Shown: positions 1 to 8,655 of the stretch, one piece after another | How the letters are laid out: the number at the start of each line of letters is the position of its first letter | Position numbering within the stretch: the stretch's first letter is position 1 | NCBI RefSeq assembly: GCF_014192285.1 | Contig: NZ_JACHXQ010000004.1 | Coordinates: 62,001-126,000, forward strand | From: Halomonas fontilapidosi | Lineage (GTDB): Bacteria; Pseudomonadota; Gammaproteobacteria; Pseudomonadales; Halomonadaceae | Direction: 5' to 3' | DNA: 64,000 nt | Notes under the pieces: generated by a model | What the model was told of the DNA's origin: nothing | What the model saw: only the letters and a program-made list of their open reading frames with translations | Database searches by the model: none | Made by a program: the position numbers and the translations under genes

Positions 1-513
1 GAAGGCGCGGGTGGCGGCCGGGTCGAGGCCGGTGGTGGGTTCGTCGAGCAGCAGCAGGCGCGGGTCGCCGAGCAGCGCCTGGGCCAGTCCGAGGCGCTGG
101 CGCATGCCCTTGGAATAGGTCTTCACCCGCTGCGAGGCGGCGTGGCCGAGACCCACCTGGTCCAGCAGTTCGTTCACCTGGCGGCGATCGACCCGCTTGA
201 GCCGGGCGAAATAGTCGAGAACCTCGCGGCCGCTGAGCTGCTCGTAGAAGCGCACGTTCTCCGGCAGGTAGCCCAGGCGGCGGCGCAGCGTCTCGGCGTG
301 GGTACCGTCGGGTGCGCCACCCAGCACCGTCACGCGTCCCGCGCTGGGCGAGAGCAGCCCGAGGATGAGGTGCATGGTAGTGGTCTTGCCGGCGCCATTG
401 TGGCCGAGCAGGGCCAGTACCTCGCCCTCGCTTACCTGGAGGTCGAGGGCGTCGAGGCGCACCAGCTCAGCGTCGCGGCGGGTGACGCCCTGGAAATCGA
501 TTACCGCGGTCAT
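1..513 (-). CDS. nosF: NosF ABC transporter ATPase (partial, C-terminal end outside window)
   Basis: ATP-binding subunit of the NosDFY system needed to mature the copper centres of nitrous oxide reductase. The gene runs off the left edge, so only about the first 171 residues are seen. It begins [10 protein letters not shown] and shows a Walker A (GHNGAGKTT), a signature region ([13 protein letters not shown]) and Walker B with the following acid ([13 protein letters not shown]). The start ATG (511-513, reverse strand) overlaps the nosD stop codon in an ATGA arrangement, as expected for translational coupling in a nosRZDFYL operon. NosF identity rests on family resemblance plus position directly after nosD. 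Confidence 0.93.
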   Translation of the reverse strand, partial: MTAVIDFQGVTRRDAELVRLDALDLQVSEGEVLALLGHNGAGKTTTMHLILGLLSPSAGRVTVLGGAPDGTHAETLRRRLGYLPENVRFYEQLSGREVLDYFARLKRVDRRQVNELLDQVGLGHAASQRVKTYSKGMRQRLGLAQALLGDPRLLLLDEPTTGLDPAATRAF

Positions 514-1826
514 GCGTCGGCCTCGTCGAAGTCGGGTTCGTTCATCAGCGGATGGCTGTCCTTGACGCCCTGGGGTCGGAACACCGGGAACTGGCGCTGC
601 ACCCAGCGCAGGGCCAGCACCGCCGGGCTGTGCATCAGCAGCCGCGCCACCGGATAGCGCCACAGCAGGCGGTCCATGGCATCGTTGGGCTCGTAGGCGG
701 TGTCGCCGATGCCGTCGCCGTCCAGGTCCCATCCCAGGTAGTCGCTCCAGTAGTTGCCGCGCCCCTCCACCGACCATTCCTGGGCGCGGGTGGCGACGTA
801 CATCACCTGCTGGCGGTTGCCGACGAAGGCGTTGCCTACCAGCGTGTTGTCCTCGGAGCCGGCGGTGAGGTGGATGCCGATATCGCTCCCGGCGAAGCGG
901 TTGGCCGCGAAGCGATTGTACTGGGCGTTATAGACGAACAGTGCCTTGCCCTCGCCGCCGCTGATCAGCCCCTGGCCCTGCGCGTCGCGACGCTGCTCGA
1001 TGCCGGTGATGCGGTTGCCGCGCAGGATTGAGTCGGTGATGTTGTTCATCAGGATGCCGTAGCGACGGTCGTCTTCCGAGCGGTTGTCGATCACCTCGAG
1101 CCGCTTGGACTGCATCAGCGCGTAGCCGGTGCGGGTGTGGCGGGTGGTGTTGCCCTCCAGGCGATTGTCGTGGGCATACATGTAGTGCACGCCGTAGCGC
1201 AGGTCCTGCATGTGGTTGCCGCGCAGCAAGCTCTGGCTGCTGGTGTCGATATAGATGCCGTCGCGGGTGTGGCGAATATCGTTGCCGGCCACCGTCACGT
1301 TGCGGACGTTGAACAGGTGCACGCCGTTGCCGCGATCCTGGGAGCGCAGCGCGGCGTCGCCGCGGATCACGTTGTCGAGCACCTGCACGTCACTGACGGC
1401 ATCGAGCCAGATGCCGAAGCCGGGGCCACTCAGCCGCGAGTCGCGGATCACGCTGCCGGTGGCGTTCTCCTCGACAAAGATGCCGGCATCCATGTCGGTG
1501 AGGTTGGCGCCCCAGTTCTCGATGGTCAGGTCCTGGATCACAATGTCGGGGGCCTCGAGCACCATGGCGTGGCCGATGCCGCCGGCGTCGATCACCGCGC
1601 CCGGCTCGCCCTGCAGGGTGAGCGAGCGGTCGATGGTCAGCGAGCCGGGGTAACGGCCCTCGGGCAGCATCAGGCGGTCGCCGTCGCTGGCCTGGTCGAT
1701 CAGCGGCTGCAGCGATTCGCCGGGGCTGGCCGTCCAGTCGGCGGCCAGCAGGTCGCCGGGTAGCCACGTGAGCCACCAGGCGACAAGAATCAGTCGGGGG
1801 ACGACGCGAAACTGTCGTCGAGTCAT
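510..1826 (-). CDS. nosD: NosD periplasmic copper-centre maturation protein
   Basis: About 438 residues, the usual NosD length. Starting at MTRRQFRVV there is a Sec-type signal peptide ([18 protein letters not shown]), followed by right-handed beta-helix repeats of the carbohydrate-binding CASH type (recurrent N-x-I/x-G-N and GI motifs such as NRFAANRF and [12 protein letters not shown] near the end). NosD works with NosF and NosY in supplying sulfur/copper for CuZ of NosZ. The reading frame is open far upstream to 2087, but that extension has no signal peptide at its start; the ATG at 1826 has a GGAGAG ribosome site and is directly followed by the signal peptide. Its stop overlaps nosF. Confidence 0.93.
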   Translation of the reverse strand: MTRRQFRVVPRLILVAWWLTWLPGDLLAADWTASPGESLQPLIDQASDGDRLMLPEGRYPGSLTIDRSLTLQGEPGAVIDAGGIGHAMVLEAPDIVIQDLTIENWGANLTDMDAGIFVEENATGSVIRDSRLSGPGFGIWLDAVSDVQVLDNVIRGDAALRSQDRGNGVHLFNVRNVTVAGNDIRHTRDGIYIDTSSQSLLRGNHMQDLRYGVHYMYAHDNRLEGNTTRHTRTGYALMQSKRLEVIDNRSEDDRRYGILMNNITDSILRGNRITGIEQRRDAQGQGLISGGEGKALFVYNAQYNRFAANRFAGSDIGIHLTAGSEDNTLVGNAFVGNRQQVMYVATRAQEWSVEGRGNYWSDYLGWDLDGDGIGDTAYEPNDAMDRLLWRYPVARLLMHSPAVLALRWVQRQFPVFRPQGVKDSHPLMNEPDFDEADA

Positions 1827-1894
1827 GCGTCTCTCCGCGAAAAAGCGGGGGAATTCCGAGGGGCAGTAGGGTTGGCTTTCATCGTTCGAGGCTG

Positions 1895-2074
1895 ACCCGG
1901 CGACAAGCCTGCGAGGAGGCGCTGTGAATACATCCTTGTACGCTACCGACGCCCTGCGGCGCTCTCGCATCCTGCGCCGCTTGCAGGGCCGGTGCGGGCC
2001 ATCCATGGCCCGCCCGTTCGGAGCAATGCTCCTCACCCCTGGCGTAGGACCTCCTCTTCGGCTTGTCCCCGGCG
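1895..2074. repeat. Mosaic palindromic intergenic element between nosZ and nosD
   Basis: This fills most of the 310-base gap between nosZ and nosD. The outer arms are imperfect inverted repeats: 1895-1919 (core GCGACAAGCC then GCGAGGAGG) and 2050-2074 (CCTCCTCTTC then GGCTTGTCCCCGG). Nested inside are further palindromes: GCCCTGCGGCG with CGCCGCTTGCAGGGC (1951-1989), GCGGGCCA-TCC-ATGGCCCGC (about 1994-2013) and GGAGCAATGCTCC (about 2020-2032). No convincing gene is present. The layout looks like a REP/BIME-type mosaic element rather than a simple terminator; if transcribed it would fold strongly between two genes of one operon. Confidence 0.6.
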
Positions 2075-2136
2075 CCTCTCGCTTCATGAGGCTAACGGTG
2101 ACCCTCCCTTGGCCTGCTACCTTGATTCGATAGCGA

Positions 2137-4011
2137 TCAGGCCTTCTCGACCAGCATGCGACCGGTCATTTCCATGTGCATGGCGTGGCAGAACCAGGAG
2201 CAGTAGTACCAGTACACCCCGGGCTTGTCGGCGGTGAAGGTAACGCTGGAGGTCTGCTGCGGGCCGATCTCCATGGAGGCGCCATGATTGACCATGACGA
2301 AGCCGTGGGTCAGGTCCTCCACCTGATCGAGGTTGGTCACCACCACGGTGACCTCGTCACCCTGCTTGACCTTGAACTCGCTCAGACCGAACTGGGGCGC
2401 CACCGAGATCATGTAGACGTGTACCTTGTTGCCATTGCGGACCACCTTGTTTTCGGTCTCGAGATTTACCCCGTCGGCCTCGGCCATGGCGCGGGTCTCG
2501 GCGAAGAAGGGATCGTCACGCGTCCACACCCGGCTGGGACTGAGCTGGTCGGCGCGCAGCAGGATGCAGTCGTGGGGTTCGGCGAAGGTGGGGCCATCGT
2601 GGACGAGCTTCATCTGCTCGCCGGAGATATCGATCAGCTGGTCATTTTCCGGGTGCAGCGGACCCACCGGCAGGAAGCGGTCCTTGGAGAACTTGGAGAG
2701 CACCACCAGCCACTTGCCGTCGGCATCCCGCGACTCGGTCAGGCTGGCGTGGTTGTGGCCCGGCTGGTAGTGGACGTCGAGCTTCTGGCGCAGGTAGTTC
2801 ACTTCCTCGCCGTTGTAGGCGCGGATCGCGTCCTCGATGTTCCACTTGGCCACCTGGCTGTCGATGAACAGCGTGGTATAGGCATTGCCGCGGCCGTCGT
2901 AGGTGGTATGCAACGGCCCCAGGCCCAGCTCCGGCTCGCCGACCACGGTGTCGCGGGGCGCGATGGCGTCGTCGAACAGGGCGGGAAGCTTGTCGATGCC
3001 GATGATGGTGCAGGTCGGCGAGAGCTTGCCGTTGGCGATGAAATACTGGCCATCCGGCGAGGTGTTGAGGCCGTGAGGGTTCTTGGGCACCGGGATATAG
3101 CGGGTCAGCTGCGAGCCCTTGCGACCGTCGAGTACCGGCACGTCGCTGTCGCCCAGGGTCTCGAACTCGCCGGCTGACACGGCGGCCTCGATGGCGTCGA
3201 CGTCGAAGACCACCACCCAGTCACGCTCGGCGCGCATGGTATCGGCCAGGGTCATGCCCTTCTCGGAGTTATAGCAGGTCGAGGCCACGAAACGGCCGGT
3301 GTAGTCGGCGTCGGTGTTGTCGAGATTGCCGTCGACGATCACCTGCCACGCCACCTCCATGCTCTCGGCATCGATGGCGTTGAACATGGTGAAGTAGTTG
3401 TCCGGGGTCTCCAGGTCGCGGCCGTCGTTGATCTGGGGGATGGGCAGTTCGGCGTTGGCGAAGACGTACTTGGTGTGCGGCACCTTCTGCAGGCGCAGGC
3501 CGTGGATCGCCTGGACGTTGGGAATGGTGGTGATCTTGTCCGTCTTCATGATGTCGAGACGGATACGCGCCACCCGCGTATTGGCCTTGTCGTTGATGAA
3601 CAGGTACTTGCCGTCGTAACGGCCGTCGGTCATCGAGATGTGCGGGTGGTGGCAATCGCCGTTGAGGAAGCGCGCCGAGTCGCCGAGGATGCGCCGCGAC
3701 TCGTTGGTGATGCCCCAGCCGGTAGCGCTGTCGATATTGAACACCGGGATGCGCATCAGCTCACGCATGGAAGGGATGCCCAGCACCCTCACCTCACCCT
3801 GGTGGCCACCGCTCCAGAAGCCGTAGTACTCGTCGAGCTCGCCGGGCGCGACCTCGATGCCGTCCTCGGCGGCCTTGGCCTCCTGGCTGCTCATCAGCGC
3901 GCCGGCGCCGAAGCCACCGGCCAGGCCGGCGCCGGCGACACCGGTCACGGCGCTGTTGCGCAGGAAGTGGCGGCGTCCAAGGTTCTCGATCGCTTTCTTC
4001 TTGTCACTCAT
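2137..4011 (-). CDS. nosZ: NosZ nitrous oxide reductase (clade I, Tat-exported)
   Basis: Periplasmic copper enzyme reducing N2O to N2. The 624-residue protein starts with a Tat signal ([16 protein letters not shown]), which marks the clade I type. CuZ ligand regions are visible in order: [32 protein letters not shown] and AEPHDC. The CuA site is at the C-terminus ([14 protein letters not shown]: two Cys, His, Met). The ATG at 4011 has AGGAGG at a spacing of 7; a TTG at 4017 is in frame but sits too close to that site. It starts two bases after the nosR stop, so the genes are almost certainly co-transcribed. Confidence 0.98.
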   Translation of the reverse strand: MSDKKKAIENLGRRHFLRNSAVTGVAGAGLAGGFGAGALMSSQEAKAAEDGIEVAPGELDEYYGFWSGGHQGEVRVLGIPSMRELMRIPVFNIDSATGWGITNESRRILGDSARFLNGDCHHPHISMTDGRYDGKYLFINDKANTRVARIRLDIMKTDKITTIPNVQAIHGLRLQKVPHTKYVFANAELPIPQINDGRDLETPDNYFTMFNAIDAESMEVAWQVIVDGNLDNTDADYTGRFVASTCYNSEKGMTLADTMRAERDWVVVFDVDAIEAAVSAGEFETLGDSDVPVLDGRKGSQLTRYIPVPKNPHGLNTSPDGQYFIANGKLSPTCTIIGIDKLPALFDDAIAPRDTVVGEPELGLGPLHTTYDGRGNAYTTLFIDSQVAKWNIEDAIRAYNGEEVNYLRQKLDVHYQPGHNHASLTESRDADGKWLVVLSKFSKDRFLPVGPLHPENDQLIDISGEQMKLVHDGPTFAEPHDCILLRADQLSPSRVWTRDDPFFAETRAMAEADGVNLETENKVVRNGNKVHVYMISVAPQFGLSEFKVKQGDEVTVVVTNLDQVEDLTHGFVMVNHGASMEIGPQQTSSVTFTADKPGVYWYYCSWFCHAMHMEMTGRMLVEKA

Positions 4012-4013
4012 GG

Positions 4014-6152
4014 TCAATCCTCCTGAAGGGTCGGGATTCGCTGCAGCTTGCGTTCTCGGGCACTGCCGGGGTCGTGCGTCTCCACGCCACCCTGGCCCGC
4101 GGCCATGCGCGCCGCCTTCTCATAGCGCTTGCGACGCTTGATCACCGGCGGGCAACGCTGGTCGTCGTAGTAGAGGACCTGGCAGTCGAGACAGTAGTGG
4201 CACTCGTTGGCATTGATGCGGCCATCGGGATGGATGGCGGCCACTTCGCATTCGTTGGCGCAGATCTGGCACGGGGTGCCACAGCTGCCGCGGTGCCGCT
4301 TCAGCCAATCGAAGAGACGCAGGCGGGCGGGGATCGCCAGGCCGGCGCCCAAGGGGCAGATGTAGCGGCAGTAGAACTTGTGGTTGAAGGCCGAGATCGC
4401 CACCAGCCCCAGGGCGTAGAGCACAAAGCCCCAGTCGCGCTGGAAGCGCAGGGTGATGGCGGTCTTGAAGGGTTCCACCTCGGCATAGCGCTCGGCGGTG
4501 CCCAGCGAGTGCAGCGAGAGACCGAACAGCGCCAGCAGGATGATGTACTTGATCGCCCAGAGGCGCTCGTGAAGCCCGAAGGGCACCTCGATCTGTTTCA
4601 CGCCCAGCTTGCGCGCGGCCTTGTTGACCAGGTCCTGCAGGGCGCCGAAGGGGCATAGCCAGCCGCAGAACACGCCGCGGCCCCACAGCAGCAGGCTCAC
4701 GGCGACGAAGGACCAGAGGATGAACATCATCGGGTCGATCAGGAAGGAGCTCCAGCTGAAGCCGCTGATCAGCGAATTGGTGAAGGTCAGGATGTTGACC
4801 ACCGACAGCTGGGCCAGGGCATACCAGCCGATGAACACCAGGGTGTAGACCAGAAAGCCCAAACGCAGCGGGCGCAAGATCCTCGGGTGGCGTGCCAGCA
4901 CGTCCTGGAACAGCATGATACCGGTGAGCACCAGCAGACCGGCGGCCAGCACGCCGATCTGGAAGGCCTTGTCTTTCCATACCTCCACCCAGATAGGCAC
5001 TTCCTTGGGCGGCTCGGGTCGCTCGATATAGGCCTCTGGCACCGCGTAGTCGGCGGTGAAGCGGCTGAACTCGGTATCCAGCGGGCCCGAGGCGCGGCGT
5101 ACCAGCAACTCCAGCTGCCATGGCTGGCCGGGGTTGAAGGCAGCGTCCTCGCGGATAATGAAGATGTCGCGCTCGTCGAAGGCCGGTGCGCCGTCCAGGG
5201 CGAGATCGCCCAGGCGAATATGATCGCGGTCGTGGAAGCTGATGTTGGTGTTGCCCTGGGAAAGCTCGATGCGATCGAAGATGCCGCCACGCACATAGCC
5301 TGATCCCTTGAAGGAGTAATCGCCGCGACCCAACACCGCGATGGCATGCTCGCCTTCGTCGAGTTCCTCCATCACGCGCTCGTAGCCGCTATCGCCCAGC
5401 AGGTTGCGACCGGCAGTGGGCGGGTTCAGGTAGGTATAGAAGAGCTCGATGAAGGTGCGCTCCGCCGGCTGCGGCGTGTGCATGAAGTCTTCGGCGGGGG
5501 TGCCGACGAAGGACGCGTCCACCTCGCCATGGGTCAGGTGCAGACGGCGGATAGTGCCATCACCGGTAAGCGCCTCCCAGTCGGCGGGAGAGAACACGTC
5601 CTGGCGCACCCTGGCTGGTGGTGCGCTGGAGGGGTCGGCGATCAGCCCCTGTTCGGCGGCGACCTGGCGCGCGGCGCGCATGATCGTGTCGCTGACCACG
5701 ATGACCGTGACGGTGGCGCCGGAGATGGCGTCGAGGTTGTCGCCGACCTTCATGCGGTCGTTGACGTGAGCGGAGACGTGGTCGTCGGCGAAGCCCTCGA
5801 GCTTTGCTTCGGGGATGCCCACCAGCATGATGGGCTCCTCGTGGCTGATGACGTCTGCCTGAACGACTGTCCCCTCCAGGTCGATACCCACCAGCAGGTT
5901 GACCGGCTTGCCCGAATAGGCGGGAATCGGCGCCATGTCGACGCTCTCGAAGGCGTAGCCGAGCAGCTCGTCACCGGCATGCACCTCGCGCACCGGCCAC
6001 TGGGACTCCGCCGGCTCCAGGCGGTCCGCCGTGGGAAAGCCCTCACGCACTTGCTCCAGCTCCAGGGCGTGCAAGGGCAGGGCGATCAGCAGGAGGAGTA
6101 GCGTCAGCAGCAAGCCGGCGAGGCCGGCGGGCCGAGAGAGTCGTGCGGGCAT
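4014..6152 (-). CDS. nosR: NosR membrane flavo-iron-sulfur protein for N2O reduction
   Basis: About 712 residues. A signal sequence ([20 protein letters not shown]) precedes a periplasmic FMN-binding domain with the covalent flavin motif SGATVTV. Several transmembrane segments follow, carrying two cytoplasmic CxxxCP motifs (CGWLCPFG and CRYICPLG), and then a C-terminal ferredoxin-like region with two cysteine clusters ([12 protein letters not shown] and CHYCLDCQ). NosR passes electrons to NosZ and is needed for nosZ expression in pseudomonads. The frame is open to 6356, but the ATG at 6152 is followed directly by the signal peptide and preceded by AAGGA. It lies between a cytochrome gene and nosZ. 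Confidence 0.97.
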   Translation of the reverse strand: MPARLSRPAGLAGLLLTLLLLLIALPLHALELEQVREGFPTADRLEPAESQWPVREVHAGDELLGYAFESVDMAPIPAYSGKPVNLLVGIDLEGTVVQADVISHEEPIMLVGIPEAKLEGFADDHVSAHVNDRMKVGDNLDAISGATVTVIVVSDTIMRAARQVAAEQGLIADPSSAPPARVRQDVFSPADWEALTGDGTIRRLHLTHGEVDASFVGTPAEDFMHTPQPAERTFIELFYTYLNPPTAGRNLLGDSGYERVMEELDEGEHAIAVLGRGDYSFKGSGYVRGGIFDRIELSQGNTNISFHDRDHIRLGDLALDGAPAFDERDIFIIREDAAFNPGQPWQLELLVRRASGPLDTEFSRFTADYAVPEAYIERPEPPKEVPIWVEVWKDKAFQIGVLAAGLLVLTGIMLFQDVLARHPRILRPLRLGFLVYTLVFIGWYALAQLSVVNILTFTNSLISGFSWSSFLIDPMMFILWSFVAVSLLLWGRGVFCGWLCPFGALQDLVNKAARKLGVKQIEVPFGLHERLWAIKYIILLALFGLSLHSLGTAERYAEVEPFKTAITLRFQRDWGFVLYALGLVAISAFNHKFYCRYICPLGAGLAIPARLRLFDWLKRHRGSCGTPCQICANECEVAAIHPDGRINANECHYCLDCQVLYYDDQRCPPVIKRRKRYEKAARMAAGQGGVETHDPGSARERKLQRIPTLQED

Positions 6153-6220
6153 GACGAGGTCCTTGCGGGCATGAGCCTGGGCAATGCGGGGCGGCATCTC
6201 GGCCGCCATACAACAAGGGA

Positions 6221-6240
6221 GGCCGGCCCGAGGGCCGGCC
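6221..6240. terminator. Hairpin between cytochrome c gene and nosR
   Basis: Perfect 9-bp stem GGCCGGCCC with GGGCCGGCC and a 2-base loop, no T-tract. More likely an RNA processing or partial attenuation hairpin inside the operon than a full terminator. Confidence 0.45.
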
Positions 6241-6246
6241 GGGGGA

Positions 6247-6567
6247 TCAGGGCTCGAGGCTGGCGTAGTAGGCCGACATATCGGCGATGTCCTCATCGGA
6301 GAGCCCTTGGGCCTGGGGCGCCATGATCGCGGACATGCCGCCACCGCGCTTGCCATCGCGATAGGCCTTCATGGCGCTTTCCAGGTAGGTGGCGGACTGG
6401 CCGGCGAGGTTCGGATAGATCGGCGCGGTACCCATGCCGTCGGTGCCGTGGCAGGCAGCGCAGGCGGCGATCTTGTCCTTGCCGGCTTCCGGGTCACCGG
6501 ACTGGGCTTGGGCATCCATGGCCAGTAAGGCGCCGCCGAGCAGGCCGGCAATCAGCAGTGGCTTCAT
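6247..6567 (-). CDS. Small class I cytochrome c upstream of nosR
   Basis: Periplasmic electron carrier of 106 residues: signal peptide to about residue 21 (MKPLLIAGLLGGALLAMDAQA), heme-binding CAACH at 36-40, and a distal Met in the segment MSAIMAPQ. It resembles the cytochrome c4/c5 and nosC-like proteins. Being first in the nos operon, it probably feeds electrons to NosZ, or to NirS, because no nirM is present in the nir cluster of this window. The ATG at 6567 has a GGAGGT ribosome site; the longer open frame to 6627 adds a non-signal stretch and is rejected as the start. Confidence 0.88.
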   Translation of the reverse strand: MKPLLIAGLLGGALLAMDAQAQSGDPEAGKDKIAACAACHGTDGMGTAPIYPNLAGQSATYLESAMKAYRDGKRGGGMSAIMAPQAQGLSDEDIADMSAYYASLEP

Positions 6568-6590
6568 AACATACCTCCAATATGAATCTT
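6568..6590 (-). promoter_or_regulatory. Weak NsrR-like 23-bp operator at the cytochrome c/nosR start
   Basis: Read on the minus strand: left half AAGATTCATAT, one base, right half GGAGGTATGTT. The spacing is exactly 11-1-11 as in the other boxes of this window, but the right half doubles as the ribosome binding site, so resemblance may be partly accidental. Confidence 0.35.
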
Positions 6591-6600
6591 TAAGTGCTTG

Positions 6601-6619
6601 AAAAAGCCCGGACCGGGCT
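6601..6619 (-). terminator. Rho-independent terminator after nsrR
   Basis: On the minus strand AGCCCGG-T-CCGGGCT is followed by five T residues. It lies downstream of nsrR but also between the FNR-type box at 6673 and the cytochrome c start, so transcripts from that box would carry it in their leader. Confidence 0.6.
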
Positions 6620-6672
6620 GTGACCACGCCGGGCGAGTGAGGGCATGATGCCAGCCGATACCCGGGCGAGGC

Positions 6673-6686
6673 TTGACGTGCGTCAC
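6673..6686 (-). promoter_or_regulatory. FNR/DNR-type box upstream of the cytochrome c-nosR operon
   Basis: TTGACGTGCGTCAC: TTGAC-N4-GTCAC, one mismatch from TTGAY-N4-RTCAA. With a -41.5 spacing the transcript would start near 6638, about 70 bases before the cytochrome gene. Confidence 0.55.
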
Positions 6687-6751
6687 GTTCAGCCTAGACC
6701 CGAAGGCGGAAAAGGTAAAAGAGGGTGCTAATGCAGGGGTGCCAGCGTGGT

Positions 6752-7204
6752 TCAGCTGGCGGGAGGTACGTCATCGAGCTGCAGCAACCCGATCAGCTTG
6801 GGACGTTGTGGGCCCATCAGATCGGCGAGGGTGTAGTGGTCGAGTACGGCAAGAAAGGCATTAAGGGCTTCTGCCAGGATCGGCTTGAGCCGGCAGGCGG
6901 GCGTGATGACGCATTCGTTGGCGTCGCCGAAGCACTCCACCAGGTTCATGTCACGCTCGGTGTCGCGGACCAGCTCGCCCAGCCGAATCGTCTCCGGGGC
7001 ACGCTTGAGCAGCAGGCCGCCGTTCTTGCCGCGGATGGCGGTGATGTAGCCACGATGATTGAGATCCTGAACGACCTTCATCAGGTGGTTGCGGGAGATC
7101 TCGAAACGCTCGGCGATCTCGGTGATGGTCGAGCGCTGCTCACCCTTGACGGCGAGATAGATCAGCACGCGCAGCGAATAATCGGTGAATCGAGTCAGGT
7201 GCAT
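6752..7204 (-). CDS. nsrR: NsrR, Rrf2-family nitric oxide-sensing repressor
   Basis: 150 residues, MHLTRFTDYSLRVLIYLA, with an N-terminal winged helix (SRNHLMKVVQDLNHRGYI) and the NsrR signature C91, C98, C104 (ECFGDANEC then ITPACRL) that holds the Fe-S cluster. NsrR loses DNA binding when NO attacks the cluster, releasing NO-detoxification genes. Spacing C-x6-C-x5-C and the strings IRGKNGG and ITPACRLK separate it from IscR and RirA. Its own start faces a good 23-bp NsrR operator 130 bases away at 7337, shared with divergent nnrS. Eight candidate operators in the window point to a local regulon. Confidence 0.95.
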   Translation of the reverse strand: MHLTRFTDYSLRVLIYLAVKGEQRSTITEIAERFEISRNHLMKVVQDLNHRGYITAIRGKNGGLLLKRAPETIRLGELVRDTERDMNLVECFGDANECVITPACRLKPILAEALNAFLAVLDHYTLADLMGPQRPKLIGLLQLDDVPPAS

Positions 7205-7336
7205 GGGCGTCCCGGCACGTTGGAGGCCTCGCGAGGCGTAATGACAAAACAGATAATACTAACAGCATGCCAGTTAGCTTTGATTCGCGACTGCGGCATT
7301 CGGTCGCGTAGCGGCGCGGTTGGCGTGATCACAGCT

Positions 7337-7359
7337 AAGATGTAATTTATATGCATGTT
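7337..7359 (+). promoter_or_regulatory. NsrR operator overlapping the nnrS start
   Basis: Left half AAGATGTAATT, one base, right half ATATGCATGTT: the 11-1-11 inverted repeat known for NsrR. The predicted nnrS ATG (7355) falls inside the right half. Confidence 0.75.
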
Positions 7360-8539
7360 ATGTCGCTTTGCCAGTGATCCAGGTCAAACCGGTGGCACCC
7401 GCCGCACCGACCGGCGTCCTGCCTGGACGCTGTTTTTCCCGCTCGCCGCTCTGCATGCGGCCCTGGCGGTGCCGCTGTCGCTGGCGGCGATGTGGGGCTG
7501 GCTTGCTTGGCGACCGGCGCTGACGACACCCTCAGCGCATGGTCGCGAGCTGCTGTTCGGCTTTGCCCTGGCGGTGATGGCGGGATACCTGCTGGGTCCA
7601 TTGTCGCCTCGTCGGCTGGCGCTTCTGGCAGCGTTGTGGCTCGTCGGGCGTCTCGGCGGCTTGGCGGGCCATGCGGCCTGGCCGCTGCTGCTGGCTGATG
7701 TCGGCTTTGCGCTGCTGCTGGCCTGGCAAGTAGTGCCGCGTTTCCTGGCCGCCAAGAAGTGGCGCAACCGCCTGCTCTCGCCGCTGCTCGGGCTGCTCTG
7801 TGTGCTGGCAGTGGCCAGCCTTGTGGTGCACCTGGCCCCTCCAAGCCTGCTCTCTCCAAACCTGCTCTCGCCCCTGTTGCACCAGGGCGTACTCTGGCTG
7901 CTGTTGCTGATGGCCTTCATGGGCGGCCGCGTGATCGCCCCGGCGGTGAACGGGCACCTGATGGCCCGCGACCGGGTGGCCGGGGTCGGCGTTCAGCCGC
8001 GGCTCGAGGCGGCATTGATCGGCCTGCTGGGCGTGGCGGGGCTGCTGGCGATATGGCCGCTGCTATGGCCGCTGGCCGGGGTGATGCTGGTGCTGGCTGG
8101 AGCGGCGATCTTCATACGGCTCTGGCGGTGGGCGCCCTGGGCGCTTGGCGATCGACCGGACCTGCTCGGCCTGTTGCTCGGCTATGCCTGGCTGGGCATG
8201 GGGTCCCTGCGGGTGGCGGTCGACCTCATGGCGGGAGACGCCCCAGCGTCAGGACTGCATGCGCTCACCGTGGGCGCGCTCGGCACCCTGGCCAGCGGCA
8301 TCATGCTGCGCCAGGCCATCCTGAGGGCCAAGGGGCGCCCGGGAGAAGAGCGCTGGCTGCCGCGCCTGGCCCTGTTCTTCTCCCTGGCAGCGCTGTTGCG
8401 GCTCGCGTGGCCGCAGGCCGGCACCCCGGTGCTGTGGGGCGCCGCCGGTGTCTGGAGTCTGGCCTGGCTGCTGGTGGCGTGGCGCCTGGTGCACTGGCGC
8501 CGGCGAGCTGTCGCCAGAGTACCGGCTGCCTCGACTTGA
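7355..8539 (+). CDS. nnrS: NnrS family heme-copper membrane protein, copy 1
   Basis: 394 residues with about 12 hydrophobic segments, beginning after a short tail with WTLFFPLAALHAALAVPL. It has the NnrS hallmarks MGGRVIAPAVNGH and LHALTVGALGTLASGIM. NnrS proteins protect against NO stress and are typical NsrR/NNR targets; the exact reaction is not known. The ATG at 7355 is the only in-frame start upstream of the first membrane helix, which puts it inside the NsrR operator and leaves no clear ribosome site, so the start is uncertain. A second NnrS lies at 32841. Confidence 0.88.
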   Translation: MLCRFASDPGQTGGTRRTDRRPAWTLFFPLAALHAALAVPLSLAAMWGWLAWRPALTTPSAHGRELLFGFALAVMAGYLLGPLSPRRLALLAALWLVGRLGGLAGHAAWPLLLADVGFALLLAWQVVPRFLAAKKWRNRLLSPLLGLLCVLAVASLVVHLAPPSLLSPNLLSPLLHQGVLWLLLLMAFMGGRVIAPAVNGHLMARDRVAGVGVQPRLEAALIGLLGVAGLLAIWPLLWPLAGVMLVLAGAAIFIRLWRWAPWALGDRPDLLGLLLGYAWLGMGSLRVAVDLMAGDAPASGLHALTVGALGTLASGIMLRQAILRAKGRPGEERWLPRLALFFSLAALLRLAWPQAGTPVLWGAAGVWSLAWLLVAWRLVHWRRRAVARVPAAST

Positions 8540-8549
8540 TCTGGGTCAG
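8536..8549 (+). promoter_or_regulatory. FNR/ANR-type box upstream of hemN
   Basis: TTGATCTGGGTCAG, one mismatch from consensus, centred 113 bases before the hemN ATG. A TATAAT-like ATAATT at 8591-8596 would fit a -61.5 class I arrangement. It overlaps the last codons of nnrS. Confidence 0.65.
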
Positions 8550-8655
8550 CTACCCCTTGAAGGGTACCGACGCGCCCGGTCTTGGCTGGCATAATTCGCC
8601 CATTGCGGTGACGGCTGCGGTCGTCGCCTATCGGTTCTAGAGGCTCGATTCGATC

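Noticed and set aside
7374..7387. FNR-like GTGATCCAGGTCAA near nnrS copy 1
   Set aside because: It lies downstream of the likely start codon and too far from nsrR for a standard position; not listed as a feature.
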